Shown here one piece after another: positions 1 to 4,837 of a DNA stretch of 6,237 nt (position 1 is the first letter of the stretch; each line of letters opens with the position of its first letter). The translations under genes and the position numbers were made by a program. Origin of the DNA: Actinomycetes bacterium (GTDB taxonomy: Bacteria; Actinomycetota; Actinomycetes; Mycobacteriales; Micromonosporaceae); contig JAJYSW010000197.1 in the NCBI GenBank assembly GCA_021793335.1, forward strand, positions 1 to 6,237, given 5' to 3'. Under the pieces are notes generated by a model that did not search any database, was not told the DNA's origin, and was given only the letters and a program-made list of their open reading frames with translations.

Positions 1-480
1 GAGGGCGAGGGCGGCGAATCCGGCCAGCAGCAGGGCCGCGGCCAGGTCGGCGCGGCGGCCGACCGGGTTCGACCGGATGACCTCCAGCCGTGAGGTCTCC
101 TCGTCGGCGCGGGTGAGCCTGGTGATGAGCAGGATGAACATGACTGCGGTGACCGCGCCGGTCCACAGGATCATCTGGTGGGCGAACACGACGGCGGCGC
201 TGTCGGCATAGGCGTCGAGGTACTCGACCGGTCCGGTCATCGAGCGCATCGCCGGAGTGTTCGACGACAGCGCGAGTTGGGCGCGGTCCTGGGCCGAGGG
301 GTACAGCCCGGGGAAGGACAGGGCTATGACCCAGTTGAATCCCACGATGCCGGCGAGCCAGCAGGACAGGTAGACGCGGGCGCGGCGGGCCTGGAAGCGC
401 AGCAGCTTGCCGGTGCCCGCGAGGGTGCCGAGGCCGCCTGCGCTCCGGGGCGCGGTGGGGGTGGTGGTCGCGGTGCTCAT
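1..480 (-). CDS. ABC-2 type exporter permease, N-terminal part (runs off the left edge)
   Basis: Reading the minus strand from ATG at 480 gives 160 uninterrupted codons to the window edge. The N-terminus is short and Thr/Pro-rich. A hydrophobic segment follows at about residues 36-57, an extracytoplasmic-looking stretch rich in Ser/Pro at 58-95, a second membrane segment at about 97-120, and a third beginning near 145. Just after the second segment is TRLTRADEETSRLEVIRSNPVGR (residues 120-142, split here for description: TRADEET, then RLE, then PVGR). This resembles the cytoplasmic loop of actinobacterial permeases annotated as polyketide-antibiotic exporters (COG3559 type), as recalled from family knowledge. 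Full members are about 500 residues, so two thirds or more is missing because of the window edge, not a mutation. The start overlaps the ATPase stop as ATGA (477-480), which implies translational coupling. There is no convincing separate Shine-Dalgarno. It should pair with the ATPase to form the exporter. The substrate is unknown. Confidence 0.85.
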   Translation of the reverse strand, partial: MSTATTTPTAPRSAGGLGTLAGTGKLLRFQARRARVYLSCWLAGIVGFNWVIALSFPGLYPSAQDRAQLALSSNTPAMRSMTGPVEYLDAYADSAAVVFAHQMILWTGAVTAVMFILLITRLTRADEETSRLEVIRSNPVGRRADLAAALLLAGFAALAL

Positions 481-1403
481 GCCTCGGCCCCGTTGCCGCC
501 GTCGACGCCCTTGGCGGCCAGTTCTTCGCCGTAGTAGCGCAGGAACAGCTGCTCCAGCGACGGCGGCTCGCAGGTGAGGCCGTCGATGCCGGCGTCGGCC
601 AGTCGGGCGAGCACGTCGTCGAGGGCGGTGCCGTCGACCTGGAAGTGGACTTCGAGGCCGTCGGCCGTGAGATCGTGGACGCCCGCGTGGTCCTCCAGCC
701 CCTCGGCGGGCCTTTTGAGGACGGCGTGGACCTGGGATCGGGTGAAGTGGCGCATCTGGGCGAGCGTCCCGGATTCGACGATGGCGCCTTTGCGGATGAT
801 GCTGACGCGGTCGCACAACTGCTCGACTTCGCTCATGACGTGGCTGGAGAGCAGCACGGTCGTGCCCTGGGCGGCGGCCTCGCGAACGCATTCGCTGAAG
901 ACCGCGGCCATGAGCGGGTCGAGTCCGGAGGTGGGTTCGTCGAGCAGGAGCAGGTCGACGTCGGCGGCGAAGGCGGCGACGAGCGCGACCTTCTGCCGGT
1001 TGCCCTTGGAGTAGGAGCGGCCCTTCTTTCGCGGGTCGAGGTCGAAGCGTTCGAGCATTTCATCGCGTTTGCGGCGGTCGATGCCGCCGCGCAGGCGACC
1101 GAGGACGTCGATGGTCTCGCCGCCGGTCAGGCCGGGCCACAGGGCGACGTCGCCGGGGACGTAGGCGAGGCGGCGGTGGAGTTCGGCCGCGTCGCGCCAC
1201 GGGTCGGAGCCGAAGAGCCGAGCGGTGCCGCCGTCGGCGCGGAGCATGCCGAGCAGGACGCGGATGGTGGTGGATTTGCCGGCCCCGTTCGGGCCGAGGA
1301 AGCCGTGGGTCTGGCCTTCGGCGACGTCGAGGTCGAGGCCGTCGAGTGCGGTGACGTGCCCGAAGCGCTTGACCAATTTCTCGGTTCGGATGACAGCGGT
1401 CAT
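477..1403 (-). CDS. ABC transporter ATP-binding protein (ABC-2 / drug-exporter type)
   Basis: A 308-residue cytoplasmic ATPase that should power the adjoining permease. Visible motifs are Walker A GPNGAGKST (residues 37-45), Walker B LLLLDEP (151-157), D-loop SGLD (159-162) and switch His188. The signature loop is YSKGNRQK (131-138) rather than LSGGQ. The Q-loop position reads YVPGD (81-85) with no Gln. Both are variants I recall from the DrrA/CcmA-like exporter ATPases of actinobacteria, so the protein is probably active. Residues from about 220 on form the C-terminal accessory domain, including PPSLEQLFLRYYG, common in this group. ATG at 1403 is chosen because the ABC domain begins within six residues of it and the next upstream bases are AT-rich promoter sequence. 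No Shine-Dalgarno is visible, and a -10-like TAGCTT ends so that transcription would begin at the A of the ATG, suggesting a leaderless mRNA. It is cotranscribed with the permease. Transport substrate cannot be inferred. Confidence 0.95.
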   Translation of the reverse strand: MTAVIRTEKLVKRFGHVTALDGLDLDVAEGQTHGFLGPNGAGKSTTIRVLLGMLRADGGTARLFGSDPWRDAAELHRRLAYVPGDVALWPGLTGGETIDVLGRLRGGIDRRKRDEMLERFDLDPRKKGRSYSKGNRQKVALVAAFAADVDLLLLDEPTSGLDPLMAAVFSECVREAAAQGTTVLLSSHVMSEVEQLCDRVSIIRKGAIVESGTLAQMRHFTRSQVHAVLKRPAEGLEDHAGVHDLTADGLEVHFQVDGTALDDVLARLADAGIDGLTCEPPSLEQLFLRYYGEELAAKGVDGGNGAEA

Positions 1404-1409
1404 ACCGAT

Positions 1410-1439
1410 AAGCTATCACTATTTTCATAAATTTGTAAA
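1410..1439 (-). promoter_or_regulatory. Candidate promoter of the ABC exporter operon (leaderless)
   Basis: On the minus strand there is a -35-like TTTACA (1439-1434), an 18-nt spacer and a -10-like TAGCTT (1415-1410, TANNNT class). Counting the last T as -7 places +1 at 1403, exactly the A of the ATPase start codon. This agrees with the lack of a ribosome binding site. It is inferred from motif matching only. Confidence 0.45.
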
Positions 1440-1448
1440 ATGTATGAT
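1420..1448 (+). promoter_or_regulatory. Candidate promoter of the GbsR/MarR regulator
   Basis: TATGAT at 1443-1448 matches TATAAT at five of six positions. The -35 region is poor (TATTTT at 1420-1425 with a 17-nt spacer). Predicted +1 is near 1455, giving a leader of about 35 nt to the ATG at 1490. It overlaps the leftward promoter almost completely, so the two should exclude each other. Confidence 0.35.
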
Positions 1449-1451
1449 CAT
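1421..1451. promoter_or_regulatory. AT-rich divergent control region with candidate operator
   Basis: From 1404 to 1450 only 12 of 47 bases are G or C, against a GC-rich background. An imperfect 21-bp dyad centred on 1431 has arms ATTTT (1421-1425) and AAAAT (1437-1441) plus a core AAATT, with 7 of 10 pairs matching. An 8-bp perfect palindrome ATGATCAT lies at 1444-1451. The dyad covers the -35 of the leftward promoter and the palindrome covers the -10 of the rightward one. GbsR/MarR proteins usually bind such dyads between divergent genes, so this is the obvious site for the neighbouring regulator. Direct binding is inference. Confidence 0.4.
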
Positions 1452-1489
1452 CAGGCGTACCATTGAAGACCGCCGACGAGAGGGAGACG

Positions 1490-1993
1490 ATGCGGGACCG
1501 GCTGAACGAACGTGCCGACCTTCGCGACTACGTCGAGCGCTTCGCCGAGATCCTCATCGCCGGCGGCATGCAGCGCATGTCCTCGCGCGTCTTCGGCTAC
1601 ATCCTCGCCGACGACGCCGCCGATTACACCGCCGCAGAGCTCGCCGAGGGCCTCGACGTCAGCCTCGCCGCCATCTCCGGGGCCGTCCGCGAGCTCACCG
1701 GCATGGGCCTGCTGTTCAAGAGCCGTCGCCCCGGCACCCGCGCCGACGTCTACCGGCTCAACGACGACGACATCTGGGGCAAGGTCATGCTCGACCGCGC
1801 CCCGCTCCTCGTGCGATACCGGGAGGTCGCCCTCGAAGGGGTCCGCACGCTGCCGCCCGGCGCAGGGCGCGACCGCCTCCAGCAGACCGCCGACTACATG
1901 GATTTCGTCAACGCCGAGATGGCCGCCATGCGCGAACGCTGGGTCGAGCACCGCAAGCGACTGCGCGAACGGCGAGAGGCCACGGACGAGTGA
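1490..1993 (+). CDS. GbsR/MarR-family winged-helix transcriptional regulator
   Basis: A 167-residue DNA-binding protein. After an N-terminal helix (residues 8-25, RADLRDYVERFAEILIAGG) comes a winged helix-turn-helix. The support helix is around 33-42, the turn and recognition helix are at TAAELAEGLDVSLAAISGAVREL (47-69), and the wing has basic residues KSRRPGTRADVYR (77-89). The C-terminal half (about 95-160) is helical and charged, as in the dimerisation and effector region of this family. ATG at 1490 is preferred because GAGAGGGAG lies just upstream (1478-1486) and family members start with a similar MRDRLNER-like stretch. A TTG at 1463 would add nine residues. It is transcribed divergently from the ABC exporter operon, the usual arrangement for a local repressor that releases when the exported compound is present. 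That role is inferred from position. No terminator is obvious before the secE promoter. Confidence 0.88.
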   Translation: MRDRLNERADLRDYVERFAEILIAGGMQRMSSRVFGYILADDAADYTAAELAEGLDVSLAAISGAVRELTGMGLLFKSRRPGTRADVYRLNDDDIWGKVMLDRAPLLVRYREVALEGVRTLPPGAGRDRLQQTADYMDFVNAEMAAMRERWVEHRKRLRERREATDE

Positions 1994-2007
1994 GCGCCCG
2001 ACGGGGG

Positions 2008-2042
2008 TAGACACCGATGTATTCCGGTTGTCTAGGTATGCT
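2008..2042 (+). promoter_or_regulatory. Candidate secE promoter region with an inverted repeat
   Basis: TAGACA (2008-2013) matches the -35 consensus at five of six positions. TAGGTATGCT (2033-2042) offers TANNNT-type -10 choices, but the spacers (19 or 23 nt) are longer than ideal. TAGACA is also the left arm of an exact inverted repeat with TGTCTA at 2029-2034. A promoter is expected here because secE starts about 70 nt downstream. The exact elements are uncertain. Confidence 0.33.
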
Positions 2043-2112
2043 GCAAGTCTGAGCCCCCGTTCAGAAACCGCTGAAGAGCTCACTCAGCTGACGAACCCTG
2101 GAGGAAGCCGAC

Positions 2113-2394
2113 GTGGCCGACGACACCAGCCGCTCCGACACGACCGCGGGCAAAGGTCGTCCCACGCCCAAGCGCGGCGAGGGCAAGTCCGAGCGCAACC
2201 CCTTCAAGAAACTCAATCGCTTCTTCCGCGAAGTCGTCGAGCAGCTCCGCAAAGTCGTCTACCCCACTCGGCGGCAGCTGATCACCTACAGCATCGTGGT
2301 GCTGGTCTTCGTGGGCATCATCATGTCCTATATCGGCGGGCTCGACCTGCTCTTCGGCGACCTGGTGCGCCGCGCCTTCGGGGCCGACTCCTGA
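2113..2394 (+). CDS. secE: Preprotein translocase subunit SecE
   Basis: A 93-residue single-pass membrane protein that clamps SecY in the SecYEG channel. The N-terminus (1-30) is polar and rich in Lys/Arg. Residues 31-48 form the amphipathic surface helix (NPFKKLNRFFREVVEQLRKV). The hallmark LRKVVYPTRRQL (45-56) precedes one transmembrane helix (about 57-80, YSIVVLVFVGIIMSYIGGLDLL). This is the short one-helix form typical of Gram-positive bacteria, not the three-helix enterobacterial form. GTG at 2113 is chosen because GGAGGAAG (2100-2107) sits 5 nt upstream and the reading frame begins with a plausible MADD N-terminus. It lies directly ahead of nusG, the conserved bacterial order. The gap of 225 nt to nusG contains a separate candidate promoter, so the two may not be strictly one transcript. 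Confidence 0.97.
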   Translation: MADDTSRSDTTAGKGRPTPKRGEGKSERNPFKKLNRFFREVVEQLRKVVYPTRRQLITYSIVVLVFVGIIMSYIGGLDLLFGDLVRRAFGADS

Positions 2395-2426
2395 CGGCGG
2401 ACTTCCGCACGTGACCTCCGCCTGTT

Positions 2427-2443
2427 CTGAGGTGCCTGAGGTG
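2427..2443. repeat. Tandem octamer CTGAGGTG x2 upstream of nusG
   Basis: CTGAGGTG occurs at 2427-2434 and again at 2436-2443, a 9-bp period. The second copy runs into the expected -35 zone of the nusG promoter. It could be a binding site for an activator or repressor, or chance. No known regulator is recognised. Confidence 0.4.
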
Positions 2444-2468
2444 TCTCGACCGGACAAGCGGTTACCCT
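2441..2468 (+). promoter_or_regulatory. Candidate nusG promoter
   Basis: The -10 candidate is TACCCT (2463-2468, TANNNT). The -35 is weak: GTGTCT (2441-2446) with a 16-nt spacer. Counting the last T as -7 puts +1 at 2475, the A of an ATG that opens a 45-codon upstream ORF. Presence of a promoter here would separate nusG expression from secE. Confidence 0.4.
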
Positions 2469-2474
2469 AGTGGT

Positions 2475-2612
2475 ATGAAGCGCGCCGGTTCTGCCGGCGC
2501 GTGCCTGTTCCAGGCCCGCGACGACGCTTGCGGGGCCGCACATCTGCGGAGTTTCACCGCAGCCAAGAGAGAAATGTGGATCCCCGCCGCGCGGGGACGA
2601 GCCGGAATGTGA
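2475..2612 (+). CDS. Possible leaderless upstream ORF / leader peptide of nusG (45 aa)
   Basis: ATG at 2475 opens 45 codons ending in TGA (2610-2612), only 7 nt before the GTG of nusG. The product would be a basic, Cys- and Arg-containing peptide beginning MKRAGSAGACLFQ and ending ARGRAGM. It resembles no family I know. A TANNNT hexamer ends 7 nt before the ATG, so the mRNA could begin at the start codon. Against a conserved protein, G/C at third positions is about 73% (33 of 45 codons) overall, lower than expected for neighbouring genes, although the first 20 codons reach 17 of 20. The frame also crosses several hairpins. Its likely role, if translated, is to couple or attenuate nusG translation. 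It could equally be a chance open frame in GC-rich DNA. Confidence 0.25.
   Translation: MKRAGSAGACLFQARDDACGAAHLRSFTAAKREMWIPAARGRAGM
2480..2597 (+). promoter_or_regulatory. Structured nusG leader with four hairpins
   Basis: Four stem-loops can be drawn in order. At 2480-2502, arms CGCGCCGG and CCGGCGCG enclose a 5-nt loop, with one extra G-T pair. At 2513-2537, arms are GGCCCGC and GCGGGGCC with a bulged G. At 2544-2562, arms are CTGCGG and CCGCAG. At 2581-2597, arms TCCCCGC and GCGGGGA enclose a 3-nt loop, ending 22 nt before the nusG start. None is followed by a U-tract, so these look like leader structures, not intrinsic terminators. Matches to a known RNA family were not recognised. Confidence 0.5.
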
Positions 2613-2619
2613 GCTAAGC

Positions 2620-3381
2620 GTGTCTGAGTTCGACGAAGCCTTCAAACATGACGCCGAGGCCCGGGCGGCCGCGGCGAAAGGCGCCGAAGCCGACGAGGAG
2701 ACCGACCTCGAGGCCGTCGAGACCATGACCGCCGAGGTCGAGGCCGCGGACCCCGAGAACGAGGAAGCGGAGATCGACCCGGCCGAGGCGCTGCGCGCCA
2801 AACTGCGCTTCGCGCCCGGTGAATGGTACGTGCTGCACTCCTACGCCGGTTTCGAGAACCGGGTGCGTTCGAACCTCGAGAACCGGATCCAGTCCTTCGA
2901 CATGGAGGACTACATCTACCAGATCGAGGTCCCCACCCACACCGAAGTCGAGATCAAGAACGGCAAGCGCTCCAAGGTGGAGGCGAAGGTCTTCCCGAGC
3001 TATGTGCTGGTCCGCATGGAGATGATGCCCGAGTCCTACTCGGTCGTGCGCAACACGCCCGGTGTGACCGGTTTCGTGGGCGTCGTCGACCGCACCGACC
3101 GGCCCAGCCCGCTGCCGCTCGACGAGGTCATCCAGTGGCTGCTGCCCCCCGCGCAGAAGCACGCCGCCGACGCCGCCGACGAGGCGGCCGGGGCCGAGCC
3201 CGAGATCAAGGTCGACTTCGCCGAGGGCGAGTCCGTGACCGTCGTCGACGGGGCCTTCGCCTCGATGCCCGCCACGATCGCCGAGATCAACGCCGAGCAG
3301 CAGAAACTCAAGGTCCTCGTCTCCATCTTCGGGCGTGAAACCCCCGTCGAGCTCAACTTCAACCAGGTCGCCAAGCTGTAG
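2620..3381 (+). CDS. nusG: Transcription termination/antitermination factor NusG
   Basis: A 253-residue NusG. It binds RNA polymerase through its NGN domain and contacts Rho or ribosomal protein S10 through its KOW domain. Residues 1-67 are an acidic, Ala/Glu-rich extension seen in actinobacterial NusG. The NGN domain starts at EWYVLHSYAGFENRV (68-82) and includes the conserved FPSYVLVRM (125-133) and NTPGVTGFVG. A linker of about 23 residues rich in Ala/Asp (roughly 177-199) leads to the KOW domain with GESVTVVDGAFASMPATI (203-220) and the terminal FGRETPVELNFNQVAKL. GTG at 2620 is the start because the acidic extension runs unbroken from it and in-frame upstream sequence has no better start. 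Only a weak TGAG lies upstream (2610-2613), so coupling to the preceding short ORF is possible. It is followed by a 198-nt gap to rplK. Confidence 0.97.
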   Translation: MSEFDEAFKHDAEARAAAAKGAEADEETDLEAVETMTAEVEAADPENEEAEIDPAEALRAKLRFAPGEWYVLHSYAGFENRVRSNLENRIQSFDMEDYIYQIEVPTHTEVEIKNGKRSKVEAKVFPSYVLVRMEMMPESYSVVRNTPGVTGFVGVVDRTDRPSPLPLDEVIQWLLPPAQKHAADAADEAAGAEPEIKVDFAEGESVTVVDGAFASMPATIAEINAEQQKLKVLVSIFGRETPVELNFNQVAKL

Positions 3382-3426
3382 CGGGCAGTGCCGCGGTCGC
3401 CGATTGGCCCGGCTCACACACCTCAC

Positions 3427-3457
3427 CTGAAACGCTCGCCGCTTCGGCGAGTATCGT
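3427..3457 (+). promoter_or_regulatory. Weak candidate rplK promoter containing a hairpin in the spacer
   Basis: A -10-like TATCGT (3452-3457) has a -35-like CTGAAA (3427-3432) 19 nt upstream. The spacer is occupied by a perfect 7-bp inverted repeat, CTCGCCG (3435-3441) and CGGCGAG (3445-3451). The repeat might instead act as a hairpin at the end of the nusG message, but no T-tract follows. Predicted +1 is near 3464. Confidence 0.3.
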
Positions 3458-3463
3458 GGAGAA

Positions 3464-3579
3464 GTTGCGCGCCTGCGTGAGGCGGGCGCGCCATGTAGAG
3501 AACGGGGCGATCCGCCCCGTGACAGCCCAGGCACGGCGAAGTTCGCAAGCCGTGAATCTGCACAGAAGAGAAGGACACG
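3464..3579 (+). promoter_or_regulatory. Structured rplK leader, candidate L1 autoregulatory region
   Basis: Three stem-loops precede rplK. At 3467-3491 a 10-bp stem starts with arms GCGCGCC and GGCGCGC and includes one G-T pair and a GTGAG loop. At 3502-3520 perfect 8-bp arms ACGGGGCG and CGCCCCGT enclose ATC. At 3532-3554 the arms are CACGGC and GCCGTG. In Escherichia coli, L1 represses its own operon by binding the rplK leader, so this region is where such a site would be expected. I cannot identify the L1 motif itself. Confidence 0.4.
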
Positions 3580-4008
3580 ATGGCTCCTAACAAGAAGGCC
3601 GTTGTGACGTTCAAGCTGGAACTCGCGGGTGGCCAGGCCACTCCGGCTCCGCCGGTGGGTCCCGCCCTCGGCCAGCACGGCGTCAACATCATGGAGTTCT
3701 GCAAGGCCTACAACGCGGCCACCGAATCGCAGCGCGGCGAGATCCTGCCCGCCGAGATCACGGTGTACGAGGACCGTTCGTTCACGTTCGTCCTCAAGAC
3801 GCCGCCCGCGGCGACGCTGCTGCTCAAGGCCGCCGGCGTCTCCAAGGGCTCGGGCGAGCCGCACAGCGACAAGGTCGGCAAGGTCACCGAGGCCCAGGTC
3901 CGCGAGATCGCGGAGAAGAAGCTCCCCGACCTCAACGCCAACGACCTCGACGCCGCCTCGAAGATCGTCGCCGGCACCGCCCGCTCCATGGGCATCACCG
4001 TCGAGTAG
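3580..4008 (+). CDS. rplK: 50S ribosomal protein L11
   Basis: A 142-residue L11, the usual family length. It binds 23S rRNA at the GTPase-associated centre and takes part in factor binding and stringent-response activation. The N-terminal domain contains GGQATPAPPVGPALGQHGVNI (17-37), the flexible proline-rich helix. Pro22 and Pro25, positions linked to thiopeptide resistance when altered, are both intact. The linker around LKTPPAA (72-78) leads to the RNA-binding C-terminal domain with KAAGVSKGSGEP, VGKVTEAQVREIAEKK and the terminal IVAGTARSMGITVE. ATG at 3580 is supported by AAGGA (3571-3575) 4 nt upstream and by the canonical start of the protein. It is followed by rplA after 70 nt. The pair normally forms one transcript feedback-controlled by L1. 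Confidence 0.98.
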   Translation: MAPNKKAVVTFKLELAGGQATPAPPVGPALGQHGVNIMEFCKAYNAATESQRGEILPAEITVYEDRSFTFVLKTPPAATLLLKAAGVSKGSGEPHSDKVGKVTEAQVREIAEKKLPDLNANDLDAASKIVAGTARSMGITVE

Positions 4009-4030
4009 ACCGCCGCCACAAGCCAACCCT

Positions 4031-4056
4031 GTGGAAGGGCGAGCGCTCGCCCCCAC
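4031..4056 (+). promoter_or_regulatory. Perfect palindrome hairpin between rplK and rplA
   Basis: Positions 4037-4052 read as a perfect 16-bp palindrome (GGGCGAGC and its mirror GCTCGCCC). Outer arms GTGG (4031-4034) and CCAC (4053-4056) extend the stem, leaving an unpaired AA (4035-4036) on one side. No T-tract follows, and the rplA ribosome binding site lies 11 nt downstream. It may tune rplA expression, protect mRNA, or bind L1. The structure is plain from sequence; the role is inference. Confidence 0.55.
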
Positions 4057-4078
4057 CACGACATCCGAAGGATGCAAT

Positions 4079-4774
4079 ATGAAGCGCAGTAAGAAGTACA
4101 CCGATCTTCAGAAGAAGATCGACCGGACGCAGCTGTACGAGCCGCTCCGGGCCGTCGAGCTCGCCAAGGAGACCTCGCCGGCGAAGTTCGACGCCACCGT
4201 CGAAGTCGCCATGCGTCTCGGGGTCGACCCGCGCCAGGCCGACCAGCTCGTCCGCGGCACCGTCTCGCTCCCCAACGGCACCGGCAAGACCGTTCGCGTC
4301 ATCGCCTTCGCCGAGGGCGACAAGGCCGAGGCCGCTCTGGAAGCGGGCGCCGACGAGGTCGGTTCCGATGAGCTCGTGAAGCGGATCTCCGAAGGCTGGC
4401 TCGACTTCGACGCCGCCGTCGCCACGCCCGACCAGATGGCCAAGATCGGCCGGATCGCGCGGATTCTGGGCCCGCGCGGCCTGATGCCGAACCCGAAGAC
4501 GGGCACGGTCACTCCGGACGTCGCCAAGGCGGTCACGGAGATCAAGGGCGGCAAGATCTCCTTCCGCGTCGACAAGCACTCCAACCTGCACCTGGTCATC
4601 GGCAAGGCGAACTTCTCGGCCGAGCAGCTCGCCGAGAACTACGCCGCCGCGCTCGATGAGGTGCAGCGGCTGAAGCCGGCCAGCTCCAAGGGCGTTTACA
4701 TCAAGAAGATCACGCTGTCCACCACCATGGGTCCGGGAATCCCGGTCGACCCGGGCGCCGCGTCGGCAGCCTGA
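4079..4774 (+). CDS. rplA: 50S ribosomal protein L1
   Basis: A 231-residue L1. It forms the mobile L1 stalk that helps release tRNA from the E site and commonly represses its own operon by binding mRNA. The N-terminus MKRSKKYTDLQKKIDR is typical of actinobacterial L1. Domain I carries KFDATVEVAMRLGVDPRQADQLVRGTVSLPNGTGK. The L1 signature GRIARILGPRGLMPNPKTGTV spans 124-144, and FRVDKHSNLHLVIGK follows before the C-terminal return to domain I (YIKKITLSTTMGPGI). ATG at 4079 has GAAGGA (4067-4072) 6 nt upstream; the frame is open much further upstream but overlaps rplK out of frame there, so that extension is not real. A strong terminator hairpin begins 20 nt after the stop, indicating that the rplKA message ends here. 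Confidence 0.98.
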   Translation: MKRSKKYTDLQKKIDRTQLYEPLRAVELAKETSPAKFDATVEVAMRLGVDPRQADQLVRGTVSLPNGTGKTVRVIAFAEGDKAEAALEAGADEVGSDELVKRISEGWLDFDAAVATPDQMAKIGRIARILGPRGLMPNPKTGTVTPDVAKAVTEIKGGKISFRVDKHSNLHLVIGKANFSAEQLAENYAAALDEVQRLKPASSKGVYIKKITLSTTMGPGIPVDPGAASAA

Positions 4775-4794
4775 CGGGACTCGCGTGTGACGTG

Positions 4795-4822
4795 GCCCCG
4801 GTGCGGACTCCCGCGCCGGGGC
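4795..4822 (+). terminator. Strong hairpin terminator after rplA
   Basis: Arms GCCCCGGTGCGG (4795-4806) and CCGCGCCGGGGC (4811-4822) form a 12-bp stem with one G-T pair and an ACTC loop. The following bases are pyrimidine-rich (ATTGCTCTGTCCCCTT) but lack a clean U-run, as is common in actinobacteria. It separates rplKA from the promoter for rplJL. Confidence 0.7.
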
Positions 4823-4837
4823 ATTGCTCTGTCCCCT

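Noticed and set aside
178..534. A 118-codon plus-strand frame opposite the permease
   Set aside because: It is antisense to a convincing membrane protein and crosses the ATGA overlap; Gly/Ala/Arg-rich noise.
645..1430. A 261-codon plus-strand frame opposite the ABC ATPase
   Set aside because: It is antisense to a clear ATPase with intact motifs; its Ala/Glu/Asp/Val-rich product is a shadow of that gene.
1463..1489. TTG start for the regulator, nine residues earlier
   Set aside because: No ribosome binding site precedes it, whereas GAGAGGGAG precedes ATG 1490. It is not impossible.
1994..2112. Search for a tRNA-Trp gene upstream of secE
   Set aside because: No cloverleaf arms, TTCRANNC-type T-loop or acceptor stem pairing could be drawn in this stretch.
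2614..4101. A 495-codon open frame on the minus strand opposite nusG and rplK
   Set aside because: It lies antisense to two certain genes, spans their intergenic region, and has a Gly/Leu/Val/Asp-rich composition produced by GC-rich codon periodicity. No domain is recognisable.
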